Source: Pengzhenrongella sicca (lineage in GTDB: Bacteria; Actinomycetota; Actinomycetes; Actinomycetales; Cellulomonadaceae). From it: a stretch of DNA of 64,000 nt. The stretch lies in the NCBI RefSeq assembly GCF_017569225.1, contig NZ_CP071868.1, forward strand, positions 1,054,001 to 1,118,000. Direction: 5' to 3'. A model generated the notes under the pieces. It was given only the letters and a program-made list of their open reading frames with translations. It had not been told where the DNA came from and ran no database searches. This document shows, one piece after another, positions 1-7,664 of this stretch (position 1 is the first letter of the stretch; every line of letters begins with the position of its first letter). The translations under genes were made by a program, and so were the position numbers.

Positions 1-34
1 GGCTGGGGGAGGCCGTGTCGGTGGGCGTCGTCAT
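1..34 (-). CDS. possible start of a gene running off the left edge (partial)
   Basis: On the minus strand an ATG at the right end of this stretch opens a frame that stays open to the window edge; the first residues would be MTTPTDTASPS. The Thr/Ser/Pro-rich start is typical of actinobacterial proteins, but only eleven codons are visible, no clear ribosome binding site precedes it and no family can be named. It is offered only as a possible gene start. Confidence 0.25.
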   Translation of the reverse strand, partial: MTTPTDTASPS

Positions 35-122
35 GAGGCTCAGGCTAGCGGGGGCGCGCGCAGGCCTGCGGCGGCGGCCACCCGGCGGGCCGGGACGGGC
101 GAGCGCGTCAGCGCGAGAGATG

Positions 123-650
123 TCAGTGCGAGACGACGGCCTTGGCGTGCTCGACGGCGCCGGAGGCAGCCGCGCCGGTGCGGGCGGAGGCGACCTGGCG
201 GGCCTTCGCCAGGCGCCATGAGACGCCCGGGCGGCCCTCGGTGTCGACCCCGGTCAGGAGCGCGGCGCCCGTGAACGCCAGGGAGCGCACGAACCGGTCC
301 CGCCGCTCGCGGCGAAGCTCCGGCGTCAGCGCGGCGTCCGCGGTCTTGCCGCCGGGCAGGCTCGCGGCCGCGATCGGCAGGGTGAGCACGGCGAGCACGA
401 GCGCCGCGGTGCGCGGCGCCTTGCCGGTCGCGAGCGCGAGCCCCGCGAGCGCGGTCGCCGCGCCGTGCGCCTGGATGATCGTGCGCAGCTGCCCGTCGCT
501 CGGGCGCGGGATCCCGGTCGTCTTCGCCAGCAGGCCGTCGACGGCGGGGCGCGCGAACGCGACGTGGGCGCCGGGCCGGCGCGCGGCGTCGAGCCCCTCC
601 GTCACGAACCACGAGGCCAGCAGCGGACGGGCGAGGCGGCGGAGCAACAT
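123..650 (-). CDS. DoxX family membrane protein
   Basis: This 175-residue protein resembles the DoxX family of small multi-helix membrane proteins, common in actinobacteria and often linked to redox or thiol stress, although the reaction of most members is unknown. Three hydrophobic stretches are visible: around residues 5-20, the Ala/Leu-rich GAATALAGLALATG run, and the AALVLAVLTLPIAAASL run, followed by a charged LRRERRDRFVRS segment and a last short hydrophobic part. I chose the ATG at 650 rather than one 17 codons upstream because a GGGAAG box lies just before it and the upstream residues are not membrane-like. It lies downstream of ferritin on the same strand with a 66 bp gap, so the two may be co-transcribed. 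Family assignment is moderate; function is not established. Confidence 0.65.
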   Translation of the reverse strand: MLLRRLARPLLASWFVTEGLDAARRPGAHVAFARPAVDGLLAKTTGIPRPSDGQLRTIIQAHGAATALAGLALATGKAPRTAALVLAVLTLPIAAASLPGGKTADAALTPELRRERRDRFVRSLAFTGAALLTGVDTEGRPGVSWRLAKARQVASARTGAAASGAVEHAKAVVSH

Positions 651-716
651 CACGGGTTTCTTCCCTTGGTCGAGGCGAGCGGGGAGCGGGCGGGGCTGCA
701 TGCGGGGGTGCGGAGG

Positions 717-1250
717 CTAGAGGGCGCCGCCGGCGGCCGCCGGCGCGTCGGCGGACTCGCCGGCGTCGCCGATCTGCTCGCGCGCGACGTAGTTCTCGAG
801 GTCGAACAGGTTCGTCCCGGCGCGCTGGGCGACCGTGAGCAGCGTCGTGGCGGAGGCGACCTCCTCGACCTGCTCCTTGAGGAACCAGAGCAGGAACTGC
901 TCGCCGAGCGGGTCGCCCTCGGCCCGGGCCGCCTGGAAGATCGCCTCGATCTGCGCGGTCACCTCGCCCTCCTGCGCCAGCGCGAGCGCGATGGGGCCGA
1001 CGACGTCGGTGAAGTCGTTGCGCACGGGGCTGCCGGCCGGGATCGCGATCGTCAGGTTCCGGTCGAGCATGTACTGCACGATCATCATCGCGTGGTTGCG
1101 CTCTTCGACGGCCTGCCGGTAGTAGTGCCGGGCGAGGCGCGGAAGGTCCTGGCTGTCGAACCACACCGCGATGGCGACGTACTGCTGATGAGCATCGAAC
1201 TCGTGCCCGACCTGTTCGCGGAGCAGCTGGAGAAATCTCGAATCGGTCAT
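717..1250 (-). CDS. bfrB: ferritin (BfrB-type iron storage protein)
   Basis: A 177-residue non-haem ferritin that oxidises Fe(II) and stores it as a ferric mineral inside a 24-subunit cytosolic shell. The ferroxidase residues are present: E17 and Y24 in the first helix, E50 and H53 in the EERNHA motif of the second, and further acidic residues in the third and fourth helices (GEQFLLWFLKEQVEE). The sequence closely follows mycobacterial BfrB, including the FDLENYVARE segment and the Gly-rich C-terminal tail ending GGAL. The start at 1250 gives the usual family length; longer frames upstream only add arginine/proline-rich residues that do not belong to the family. The gene is divergent from sigR, so iron storage and thiol stress genes share one intergenic region. 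Confidence 0.92.
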   Translation of the reverse strand: MTDSRFLQLLREQVGHEFDAHQQYVAIAVWFDSQDLPRLARHYYRQAVEERNHAMMIVQYMLDRNLTIAIPAGSPVRNDFTDVVGPIALALAQEGEVTAQIEAIFQAARAEGDPLGEQFLLWFLKEQVEEVASATTLLTVAQRAGTNLFDLENYVAREQIGDAGESADAPAAAGGAL

Positions 1251-1321
1251 ACGGGCACGGTAGTGCTTCGCGCGGCCGTGAGCACGCGCGGCAAGGCAGC
1301 ACGCGCCCGTGGCCGGGGGCG

Positions 1322-1347
1322 GGAATGTGAACCCGCACGCTGAGGTT
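1322..1347 (+). promoter_or_regulatory. SigR-type autoregulatory promoter (GGAAT-N18-GTT)
   Basis: GGAAT at 1322-1326 and GTT at 1345-1347 are separated by exactly 18 bases, which is the consensus for SigR/SigH-type ECF sigma factors. Transcription should begin about 6-9 bases downstream, almost on an in-frame ATG at 1357. This suggests positive autoregulation of sigR, as known in Streptomyces and Mycobacterium. Confidence 0.7.
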
Positions 1348-1515
1348 GTCGACATCATGAGCTGTTCTCTCGTGTCCCGGTCGGACGCTTCGCCGGCGTT
1401 CGGACCTCCGCTCGGGCCGTACGCGCCCGGGCCGGTGGCGCCGCCTGCGGTGAGTCTGTCGGCGGTGACGCCGTGGAGCGGCCTGCACCCGTCGTCGGGT
1501 CTAGGCTCGACCGCG

Positions 1516-2136
1516 ATGACCGAGGACACGCACCGGGCCCCCGAGGCCGAGGATTCCGCCGCACGCGTCGAACGCTTCGAGACGGAAGCGCTGGTCTACC
1601 TGGACCAGTTGTACGCCGCTGCCCTGCGCATGACGCGGAACCCGGCCGACGCCGAGGACCTCGTCCAGGAGGCGTTCACGAAGGCGTTCGCCGCCTTCCA
1701 CCAGTACCGGCCGGGGACGAACCTCAAGGCCTGGCTGTACCGGATCCTCACGAACACCTTCATCAACACCTACCGCAAGAAGCAGCGCGAGCCGCTGCGA
1801 TCGTCGGCGGAGACGATCGAGGACTGGCAGATCGCCCGGTCGGCCTCCCACACGTCGTCCGGGTTGCGGTCGGCCGAGGCCGAGGCTCTCGACCACCTGC
1901 CCGACTCCGACGTGAAGGACGCGTTGCAGAAGCTCCCCGAGGACTTCCGGATCGCGGTGTACCTCGCCGATGTCGAGGGGTTCGCCTACAAGGAGATCGC
2001 CGAGATCATGGGTACCCCCATCGGCACGGTCATGTCGCGGCTGCACCGAGGACGCCACCAGCTGCGCGAACTGCTGAGCGACTACGCGCGCGGCCGCGGT
2101 CTCGTCGACGCGCGCGGGAAAGAGAGCACGACGTGA
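1516..2136 (+). CDS. sigR: ECF RNA polymerase sigma factor, SigR/SigH type
   Basis: A 206-residue group-4 sigma factor that in actinobacteria directs the thiol-oxidative stress response (thioredoxins, mycothiol enzymes, proteases). Region 2 is seen in [16 protein letters not shown] and the following [15 protein letters not shown] segment; region 4 with its helix-turn-helix is [20 protein letters not shown]. The residues are very close to SigR of Streptomyces. The ATG at 1516 gives the canonical short form. The same frame is open upstream to an ATG at 1357 next to a SigR-type promoter, which would add 53 residues; an N-terminally extended, unstable isoform is known for Streptomyces SigR. The stop codon overlaps the start of the anti-sigma gene by four bases, as expected for a translationally coupled sigma/anti-sigma pair. 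Confidence 0.93.
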   Translation: MTEDTHRAPEAEDSAARVERFETEALVYLDQLYAAALRMTRNPADAEDLVQEAFTKAFAAFHQYRPGTNLKAWLYRILTNTFINTYRKKQREPLRSSAETIEDWQIARSASHTSSGLRSAEAEALDHLPDSDVKDALQKLPEDFRIAVYLADVEGFAYKEIAEIMGTPIGTVMSRLHRGRHQLRELLSDYARGRGLVDARGKESTT

Positions 2137-2441
2137 GCGCGGAAGAGACGGAGCCCGCTCTCGGCGGGACGGACGTGGGCCGCAGCCTCGAGTGCGCTGA
2201 GGCGCTCGAGCGCTTGTCGGCCTTCCTCGACGCCGAGGTTGACGACGCGGACGGCGACCGGATCCGCGCGCACCTCGCCGACTGCGAGCCGTGCCTGACG
2301 GAGTACGACGTCGAGGACCACATCAAGAAGCTCGTGCGCCGGTCGTGCCGCGAGTCGGCGCCGGTCGAGCTGCACGTGCGCATCCGCACGCAGCTCACCG
2401 TGCTGCGCACGCAGTACACCGCCGAGCAGCAGCAGCGCTGA
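2133..2441 (+). CDS. rsrA: zinc-binding anti-sigma factor, RsrA type
   Basis: A 102-residue member of the ZAS (zinc-containing anti-sigma) family. The defining H-x3-C-x2-C motif is present as HLADCEPC, and an upstream cysteine ([10 protein letters not shown]) and a later one (RRSCRE) match the redox-active cysteines of RsrA. In the reduced state it sequesters SigR in the cytosol; disulphide formation under oxidation releases zinc and the sigma factor. The GTG start lies inside the sigR stop codon (GTGA overlap). The C-terminal part keeps the conserved helical segment ([15 protein letters not shown]). A strong hairpin follows the gene. Assignment is firm from both motif and context. Confidence 0.9.
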   Translation: MSAEETEPALGGTDVGRSLECAEALERLSAFLDAEVDDADGDRIRAHLADCEPCLTEYDVEDHIKKLVRRSCRESAPVELHVRIRTQLTVLRTQYTAEQQQR

Positions 2442-2470
2442 GCGGGCGGGGTGCGCCCCGAGAAAAACGT

Positions 2471-2499
2471 CGAGCCCGGTGCGAATCGCACCGGGCTCG
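2471..2499. terminator. bidirectional stem-loop terminator between rsrA and bL37
   Basis: Two perfect 13-base arms (CGAGCCCGGTGCG and its complement) enclose a three-base loop. It sits between convergent genes and can serve both strands; a short A run precedes it on the plus strand, which reads as a T run for the minus-strand transcript. Confidence 0.85.
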
Positions 2500-2516
2500 T
2501 GACAACGTGTCTCAGC

Positions 2517-2591
2517 TCAGGAGTTGGGACGCTTGCCGTGGTTCGCGTTGCTGGACTTGCGGCTGCGCTTCTTGCGTGAACGCTTGCTCAT
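2517..2591 (-). CDS. 50S ribosomal protein bL37-like peptide (24 aa)
   Basis: A tiny lysine/arginine-rich peptide of 24 residues beginning MSKRSRKKRSRK and ending NHGKRPNS. This matches the actinobacteria-specific ribosomal protein bL37, first recognised in mycobacterial 50S structures, which binds rRNA; the NHGKRPN ending is its hallmark. A strong AAGGAG ribosome binding site lies eight bases before the ATG. It is transcribed toward rsrA, with the shared hairpin terminator after its stop. Genes this short are usually missed by gene callers. Identity rests on recognition of the short conserved sequence. Confidence 0.82.
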   Translation of the reverse strand: MSKRSRKKRSRKSSNANHGKRPNS

Positions 2592-2813
2592 GGTCTTCTC
2601 CTTAGCTGCTTACCGGCGCGCGCTGGCTCGGCGACGAATCGGGGTCCCCTCTAGGATCCCACACCTGCGCCGCCGGCCGGTACGCGGAGGGGTGCGCGGG
2701 CCCTCGGCCGGGTTGGCCGGGCGCCGTCGGCGGGGTCGACCGGGCGCCGTCAGCGGGGCGGGCCGGGCGGATCGGCGCTCAAGTGGGCGCTCGCGAATGC
2801 CGATAGGCCGAGG

Positions 2814-3902
2814 GTGAGTGAGCAGCCGCTGTCCGTGATTCCCTTCCTGCACGCCCTCGCGGGCACGGGGGGATCGGACCTGCACGTCAAGGTCGGCTCC
2901 GCGCCGCGCGTGCGCGTCGACGGCCGGCTGCGCAAGCTCCAGGTCCGCACGCTGACGCCGCTGGACACCGCGCAGATGGTCGCGGAGGTGCTCCCCGCCG
3001 ATCTCACGGACTCGTTCCGCGAGACGCACGAGGCCGACTTCGCCTTCTCGTTGTCCGGCGTCGGCCGCTTCCGGGTGAACGCCTACCAGGCGCGGGGGAC
3101 GTACGGGATCGTCTTCCGCCGGGTCGCCGTCGGCGCCCAGTCGCTCGCCGAGCTCGGCCTGCCCGACGTCGTCGGCGAGCTCGCGCTCGAGCCGCGCGGG
3201 CTCGTCCTCGTCACGGGGCCGACCGGCTCCGGCAAGACGACGACGCTCGCCTCGATGGTGGACCTCATCAACACCTGCCGCGAGGTCAACATCGTCACGA
3301 TCGAGGACCCGATCGAGGTGCTCCACCAGGACAAGCTGGCGATGGTCTCCCAGCGCGAGATCCGCCAGGACACCGCCAACTTCACCACCGCGCTGCGCGC
3401 CGCGATGCGGCAGGACCCCGACGTGATCCTCGTCGGTGAGATGCGCGACACCGAGACCGTCCGGGCGGCCCTGTCAGCGGCCGAGACCGGTCACCTCGTC
3501 ATGTCGACGCTCCACACGATCGATGCGGCGGAGACCATCAACCGGATCGTCGACTTCTTCCCGCCGTTCGAGCAGAAGCAGGTCCGTACGGCGCTCGCCC
3601 AGGCGCTGCGCGGCATCGTCTCCCAGCGCCTCGTGCGCCGGTCCGACGGCGTCGGGCGGCAGGCGGTCGTCGAGGTCATGGTCAACACCGGCCGCACGGC
3701 CGAGGCGATCCTGCTGCCCGCCGACGCGCCGCCGATGATCGACCTCATCCGCGATGGCGGCTACTACGACATGCAGACGTTCGACCAGCACCTGTTCATG
3801 CTGGTGCGCGACGGCATCGTCACCTACGAGGATGCCTGCCTCGTCGCGTCGAACCCCCAGGACCTCACGGTCGAGCTTCGCGCCGCCGGCCTGGTCGCCT
3901 GA
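2814..3902 (+). CDS. pilT: PilT-type type IV pilus retraction ATPase
   Basis: A 362-residue cytoplasmic secretion ATPase of the PilT branch, which depolymerises type IV pili and powers twitching. An N-terminal PAS-like region (SDLHVKVGSAPRVRVDGRL) precedes the Walker A motif GPTGSGKTT at residues 135-143, the Asp box with TIEDPIEVLHQD, Walker B (VILVGEMRD) and the His box (HLVMSTLHT). Length is normal. It is a stand-alone gene: no other pilus genes are visible nearby, so its partners must lie elsewhere. The GTG start follows a short AGG-rich sequence. A 14 bp palindrome right after the stop may be a weak terminator. Confidence 0.88.
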   Translation: MSEQPLSVIPFLHALAGTGGSDLHVKVGSAPRVRVDGRLRKLQVRTLTPLDTAQMVAEVLPADLTDSFRETHEADFAFSLSGVGRFRVNAYQARGTYGIVFRRVAVGAQSLAELGLPDVVGELALEPRGLVLVTGPTGSGKTTTLASMVDLINTCREVNIVTIEDPIEVLHQDKLAMVSQREIRQDTANFTTALRAAMRQDPDVILVGEMRDTETVRAALSAAETGHLVMSTLHTIDAAETINRIVDFFPPFEQKQVRTALAQALRGIVSQRLVRRSDGVGRQAVVEVMVNTGRTAEAILLPADAPPMIDLIRDGGYYDMQTFDQHLFMLVRDGIVTYEDACLVASNPQDLTVELRAAGLVA

Positions 3903-3916
3903 GGGTTGCGCAACCC
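3903..3916. promoter_or_regulatory. 14 bp perfect palindrome
   Basis: GGGTTGCGCAACCC overlaps the pilT stop region and precedes the DUF4097-padR operon. It may be an operator or a short stem; nothing in the sequence decides which. Confidence 0.4.
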
Positions 3917-3934
3917 GGCCCGAGCGCTATCGTG

Positions 3935-3966
3935 GGACAAACGCGATATATCTCGAGTAGGGAGAG
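3935..3966 (+). promoter_or_regulatory. probable PadR operator and promoter of the DUF4097-padR operon
   Basis: The symmetrical AT-rich core GATATATC (3945-3952), flanked by CGC and TCG, stands out in GC-rich DNA just upstream of the ribosome binding site GGGAGAG. PadR-family regulators often bind such alternating AT cores in front of their own operons, so autorepression by the PadR protein encoded two genes down is likely. Confidence 0.55.
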
Positions 3967-3970
3967 TGGC

Positions 3971-4825
3971 ATGAGCACGGAATCGTGGGTTGTGACCGGT
4001 CCGCAGATCATCGAGATCGACGACGTCGCGGGCGTCCGGGTCGGCCTCGTGCGCGGGCGGGCCGACGTCGTCGCGCACGACGGGCCGGGCGTGCGGATCG
4101 AGGTGCACGCCGTCGACGGGCGGCCGCTCGAGGTCAGCCTCGCCGACGGCGAGCTGCGGGTCGGCTACGCCTTCACGTTGCGCAACTGGGAGGGCTTCCT
4201 CGACACGGTCCGCAACGTGCGCGACCGCGACACGGCCGACGTGCACATCGCCGTGCCCCGCCAGGTGAGCGTCAAGCTCGGCACCATGAGCGCGGAGGGG
4301 CTGCTCACGGGCGTGCGCGCCGGCGCCTCGGTCTCCACGGTCTCCGGGTCGATCGTGACCGACGGCACCGCCGGGCTGCTCATGGTCAACACGGTCTCGG
4401 GCGACGTCGCGATCCGCGCGCACACGGGTGACCTGCGGCTGAACTCGGTCTCGGGTGAGCTGACCGCTTCCGGCGACCTCGGCCGCGTCTCGGCGAACAC
4501 CGTCTCGGCCCCCGTCACGCTCGACCTGACCGGGGTGCAGGGCGCCGTCAACGCCTCGACGGTCGCGGGCGACGTGACCGTCCGGCTGCCGGCCGAACGC
4601 GGCGTGACGGTCTCGGCGCGCAGCGTGTCCGGCCGGGTCGTGATCGACGGGCACGAGCACAAGGGCAAGGGCCAGGGGCCGGGGCAGGTGAGCGTCGAGC
4701 TGCAGACCGGCGACGGCGCGTGCGCCATCACGGCGAAGACGGTCTCGGGCCACCTCACCGTGCTCCGCGGGGTCGCGGACCACGCGAGCCCGTCCGACAC
4801 GGCGGGCGCCGGCGGGCTCCTCTGA
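3971..4825 (+). CDS. DUF4097 family beta-helix protein
   Basis: A 284-residue protein with repeated short beta strands of the form SVSG / NTVSG / STVAGDV, giving the right-handed beta-helix pattern of DUF4097 (adhesin-like) proteins. No signal peptide or membrane helix is visible, so it is probably cytosolic. Biochemical function of the family is unknown; in actinobacteria it is typically encoded beside PadR regulators, often in envelope-stress modules. The ATG follows GGGAGAG at good distance, and the stop overlaps the padR start by one base, so the two are translationally coupled. Confidence 0.85.
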   Translation: MSTESWVVTGPQIIEIDDVAGVRVGLVRGRADVVAHDGPGVRIEVHAVDGRPLEVSLADGELRVGYAFTLRNWEGFLDTVRNVRDRDTADVHIAVPRQVSVKLGTMSAEGLLTGVRAGASVSTVSGSIVTDGTAGLLMVNTVSGDVAIRAHTGDLRLNSVSGELTASGDLGRVSANTVSAPVTLDLTGVQGAVNASTVAGDVTVRLPAERGVTVSARSVSGRVVIDGHEHKGKGQGPGQVSVELQTGDGACAITAKTVSGHLTVLRGVADHASPSDTAGAGGLL

Positions 4826-5457
4826 TGGCGCAGGTCTTCGCGCACGGCCAGCTGCGGCTGTACCTGCTGTCCCTGCTCGAGTCCGGCCCGAAGCTGGGGT
4901 ACGAGCTCATCGTCGCGCTGTCCGACCGGTTCGGTGGGACCTACCGCCCGAGCGCCGGCACGGTCTATCCCCGGCTCGCCCGGCTCGAGGAGGAGGGGCT
5001 GGTGCGCCGCTCGGACGAGCGCCGCAAGGGGGAGTACGCGCTCACCGACGCCGGTCGCGCCGAGATCGAGGCGCGCCGCGGCGACCTCGCCGCGCTCGAG
5101 GAGGGCCTGGCGGAGACCGTGCGGGCGCGCGCGCAGGCGGTGCGGGCCGACGTCCGCGGCTCGATGTCCGGCCTGCGCGCCCACCTCGCCGCGGCGGCGC
5201 AGGACGCGCGCGCGTCCGCGGTCCCGCCGGCCGCGGGCGGACCCGCCGCTGGGTTCGACGGCGGGTCCGACGGCGGGCGGACCGAGTCCCACCTGCATCG
5301 GGTCGATGCCGAGGCGCTGCTCGTGCGCTTTCGCGACGACGTCCGGGCCGAGCTGCGCCTGTCCGACGCGCGGGGCCGGGTCGACCAGCTGACGGTCGAC
5401 ACGGTGCGCACCGTGCTGGACAGCGCCCTCACGGCGGTCCGGGCGACCCTGCGCTGA
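4825..5457 (+). CDS. PadR family transcriptional regulator
   Basis: A 210-residue regulator with the N-terminal PadR winged helix: LLSLLESGPKLGYELIVAL, then the PSAGTVYPRLARLEEEGLV recognition helix and the wing (RKGEYALTDAGR). The C-terminal part is long, alanine/arginine-rich and partly low-complexity (PPAAGGPAAGF), with a final helical segment that probably mediates dimerisation. The start codon overlaps the stop of the DUF4097 gene (TGATG). It most likely represses its own operon through the AT-rich palindrome upstream. The ligand is unknown. Confidence 0.88.
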   Translation: MAQVFAHGQLRLYLLSLLESGPKLGYELIVALSDRFGGTYRPSAGTVYPRLARLEEEGLVRRSDERRKGEYALTDAGRAEIEARRGDLAALEEGLAETVRARAQAVRADVRGSMSGLRAHLAAAAQDARASAVPPAAGGPAAGFDGGSDGGRTESHLHRVDAEALLVRFRDDVRAELRLSDARGRVDQLTVDTVRTVLDSALTAVRATLR

Positions 5458-5471
5458 GGGGCCGGCGACTC

Positions 5472-5519
5472 GAGCTGAGACGAGCTTGAGCTGAGACGAG
5501 CTTGAGGTGAGACGAGGTC
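5472..5519 (+). repeat. three tandem 16 bp repeats
   Basis: GAGCTGAGACGAGCTT occurs twice in perfect tandem (5472-5503) and a third copy (5504-5519) has three changes. The array lies between the convergent padR and SGNH genes and has no coding role. Confidence 0.75.
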
Positions 5520-5536
5520 GTGAGGCGAGGTCGAGG

Positions 5537-6121
5537 TCAGGCGACGTCGTCGGGCAGCCCGAGCCAGGCGTGCCAGCCGGTGTGCAGCACGAGCCACGCC
5601 ATCATCCCGTAGCCCGCTTGGCCGGGCAGGACGCCGTCGCCGGTGGCGAGGTCGGCGAGCCACTGCTCGTGGGTGGCGAGCGGCGTGCAGGTGTCCACGA
5701 ACGGCACGCGACGCCGGGTCGCGACGTCCGCGAACGCCCCGGAGAGCTCCGCGAGGCGCTCGTAGTCCTCGGGGTGACCGGGCGGCGGGCCGACCACGAA
5801 GGTCCGCACGTTGCGCGAGTCGGCGACGTCGAGGATGTTGGCGAGGTTGAGGCGGCTGCGCGCGAGCGAGAGCCCGGCCCCGAGGTCGGCGCGGCCGAGC
5901 GCCACGACGAGCCGGTTGTCGGTGTCCGGCGAGAACCGGCGCGCGGTCTCCTCGTCCCAGCGGGCGCTGAGGGCCGTGCTCGTCTCGCCGGGGACGGCCA
6001 GGGTCAGGACGGTCGCGGGTGGCGCGGCGTGCGTCCTGGCCGCGACACGACCGACCCAGCCGAGCCCCTTCGGGTCTCCGGCACCCGCCGCCAGCTCGTC
6101 GCCGATCACCGCCAGTCGCAT
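5537..6121 (-). CDS. SGNH/GDSL-like hydrolase fold protein lacking the usual catalytic residues
   Basis: A 194-residue protein that opens with the SGNH block I strand (MRLAVIGDELAAG) and continues with family-like segments. In true GDSL esterases block I is GDS, block III contains GxND and block V contains DxxH. Here block I reads GDE, the expected block III reads LGRADLG without Asn, and the last block reads GDGVLPGQAGYG with Leu where His is usual. It therefore keeps the fold but has lost the triad, suggesting a binding protein or altered chemistry; similar GDEL proteins occur in related actinobacteria, so this is probably a real subfamily. The ATG at 6121 puts block I right at the N terminus, as usual for cytosolic members. 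Confidence 0.65.
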   Translation of the reverse strand: MRLAVIGDELAAGAGDPKGLGWVGRVAARTHAAPPATVLTLAVPGETSTALSARWDEETARRFSPDTDNRLVVALGRADLGAGLSLARSRLNLANILDVADSRNVRTFVVGPPPGHPEDYERLAELSGAFADVATRRRVPFVDTCTPLATHEQWLADLATGDGVLPGQAGYGMMAWLVLHTGWHAWLGLPDDVA

Positions 6122-6241
6122 CGGCAACTCGCCCACACCCCTCACCCCAGTCCGTCTCGCCTGCGCGGCGCCCAACGTCGAGGGCGCCCGGACCAGTCTC
6201 CCGCGTCCGGCGCGACGCCGGAGCGCCGACGCGCTGGGGCG

Positions 6242-6297
6242 GCGGGGCGTGGCTCAGGAGCGGGGGCTCAGGAGCGGGGCTCACAAGCGGGGACTCA
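6242..6297 (-). repeat. short degenerate repeats of a GCTCAGGAGCGGG unit
   Basis: The unit GGCTCAGGAGCGGG occurs about three times with drift (GGCTCACAAGCGGGG in the last) immediately after the stop of the small membrane protein gene. It is probably replication slippage in a non-coding gap. Confidence 0.5.
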
Positions 6298-6453
6298 GAA
6301 GTACGGGTTGCCCCGGGCGGCGACGGGGGAGTCGTCCGGGTGCGAGCGCGGGGGCGGCGTCGTGCCGTACCCGTCGGAGCGGATGGTGAGGGCGAGGTCG
6401 GCGAGAAGCAGCACGAGGGCGGCGGCACCGAGCACGATCAGTAGAGTGAGCAT
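6295..6453 (-). CDS. small single-pass membrane protein (52 aa)
   Basis: A 52-residue protein with one strongly hydrophobic helix at the N terminus (LLIVLGAAALVLLLADLAL) followed by a basic residue, a short Pro-rich linker (GTTPPPRSH) and a polar tail ending GNPYF. This predicts an anchored peptide with its tail outside or an uncleaved signal anchor. No family is recognised. A GGAG sequence lies about ten bases before the ATG. It is divergently oriented from the GlxA-type regulator gene with an 82 bp gap, so the regulator may control it. Confidence 0.55.
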   Translation of the reverse strand: MLTLLIVLGAAALVLLLADLALTIRSDGYGTTPPPRSHPDDSPVAARGNPYF

Positions 6454-6535
6454 GGCAGAAATTCTCCGATCATTCATATGTGGCCGCGAGTGGCGGAGCG
6501 GACACATGTCGCGCATTTTCTGCCACACTGGGGCG

Positions 6536-7498
6536 ATGCTCAGACGTGTCGCCGCAATCGCGTTGCCGGGGGTCGCACCGTTCGAACTCGGTGTCGTGTG
6601 TGAGGTGTTCGGCGTCGACCGCGCTGATACCGGCGGCCCGACGTTCGACTTCACGCTCTGCACCGAGACGCCGGGCGCCATCCCCACGACGATGGGCTTC
6701 GACATCGTGGTCACCGCGGGGCTAGAGGCGGCGGCGGGGGCCGACCTCGTCGTCGTCCCCGCGTACGGCGCCGACGACGAGGTGTCGGCGCCGGTGCTGG
6801 CGGCGCTGCGCGCGGCCGCGGCGCGCGGCGCGTGGGTGCTCAGCGTGTGCACCGGGTCGTTCGCGCTGGGGCACGCCGGGCTGCTCGACGGGCGGCGGTG
6901 CACGACCCACTGGATGTACACCGACAAGCTTGCGCGGGCGTTCCCGTCCGCGGTCGTCGACCCCGCGGTGCTCTACGTGGAGGACCGCGGCGTCGTCACG
7001 AGCGCGGGCACTGCGGCCGGCATCGACGCGTGCCTGCACCTTGTGCGCTCCGAGCTCGGTGCGGCCGCGGCCGCCGTCATCGCCCGGCGCATGGTCGTGC
7101 CGCCGCACCGCGACGGCGGGCAGGCCCAGTTCATCGACACTCCGCTCCCGACCGACGCCGAGACGCTCGCGCCGCTGCTCGGCTGGCTGGGCGAGCACCT
7201 CGAGGACGACCTGAGCGTGCCGGACCTCGCGGCGCGGGCGCTGATGTCGGAGCGCACGTTCGCGCGGCGGTTCCGGGCCGAGACGGGCACGACGCCGGCC
7301 GCGTGGATCACCCGGCAGCGCCTGCTGCGGGCGCGGGAACTGCTCGAGCGCACGGAGGTCGGGATGGAGGAGATTGCCCGGCGCAGCGGGTTCGCGACGT
7401 CGACGGCGCTGCGCCACCACTTCGCCAAGTCCCTGGGGACAAGCCCGGCGGCCTACCGCCGCGCGTTCGCCTGCCCCGAGCCCGACCAAGCGGCCTAG
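6536..7498 (+). CDS. GlxA/FtrA family AraC-type transcriptional regulator
   Basis: A 320-residue regulator with an N-terminal DJ-1/PfpI-like domain (residues about 1-170, with the nucleophile-elbow segment SVCTGSFALGHAGLLDG) and a C-terminal AraC helix-turn-helix pair (residues about 215-315: LSVPDLAARALMSERTFARRF and MEEIARRSGFATSTALRHHF). Such regulators sense small metabolites in the DJ-1-like pocket. The ATG at 6536 is preferred because it places the first beta strand (VAAIALPGVAPFELGV) at residue 4. Its target is unknown; the divergent small membrane gene is the nearest candidate. Confidence 0.88.
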   Translation: MLRRVAAIALPGVAPFELGVVCEVFGVDRADTGGPTFDFTLCTETPGAIPTTMGFDIVVTAGLEAAAGADLVVVPAYGADDEVSAPVLAALRAAAARGAWVLSVCTGSFALGHAGLLDGRRCTTHWMYTDKLARAFPSAVVDPAVLYVEDRGVVTSAGTAAGIDACLHLVRSELGAAAAAVIARRMVVPPHRDGGQAQFIDTPLPTDAETLAPLLGWLGEHLEDDLSVPDLAARALMSERTFARRFRAETGTTPAAWITRQRLLRARELLERTEVGMEEIARRSGFATSTALRHHFAKSLGTSPAAYRRAFACPEPDQAA

Positions 7499-7664
7499 GT
7501 CACTGGTGGTCACTGGTTCCACGGGCGCCGCGGCGCGGTGGCCTGCCTGGGCTGCGGGTGTCCCGGATCGGCGCCTGCGTGAGTCCGCGCACCGGGCGTG
7601 GGTTTGTGCACAGGGCGGATTGCGGGGTGGGGTGCGTGTGGGTGGTCCGTCCTAGTCTGTACGC

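Noticed and set aside
40-1488. Long minus-strand frame of 482 codons across ferritin and DoxX
   Set aside because: Arginine/proline-rich antisense-type composition; the real genes lie in another frame of the same strand and have clear family motifs.
5507-7498. GlxA-type regulator with a start 340 codons earlier
   Set aside because: The extra residues are antisense to the SGNH-like gene; the regulator family begins at the ATG at 6,536.
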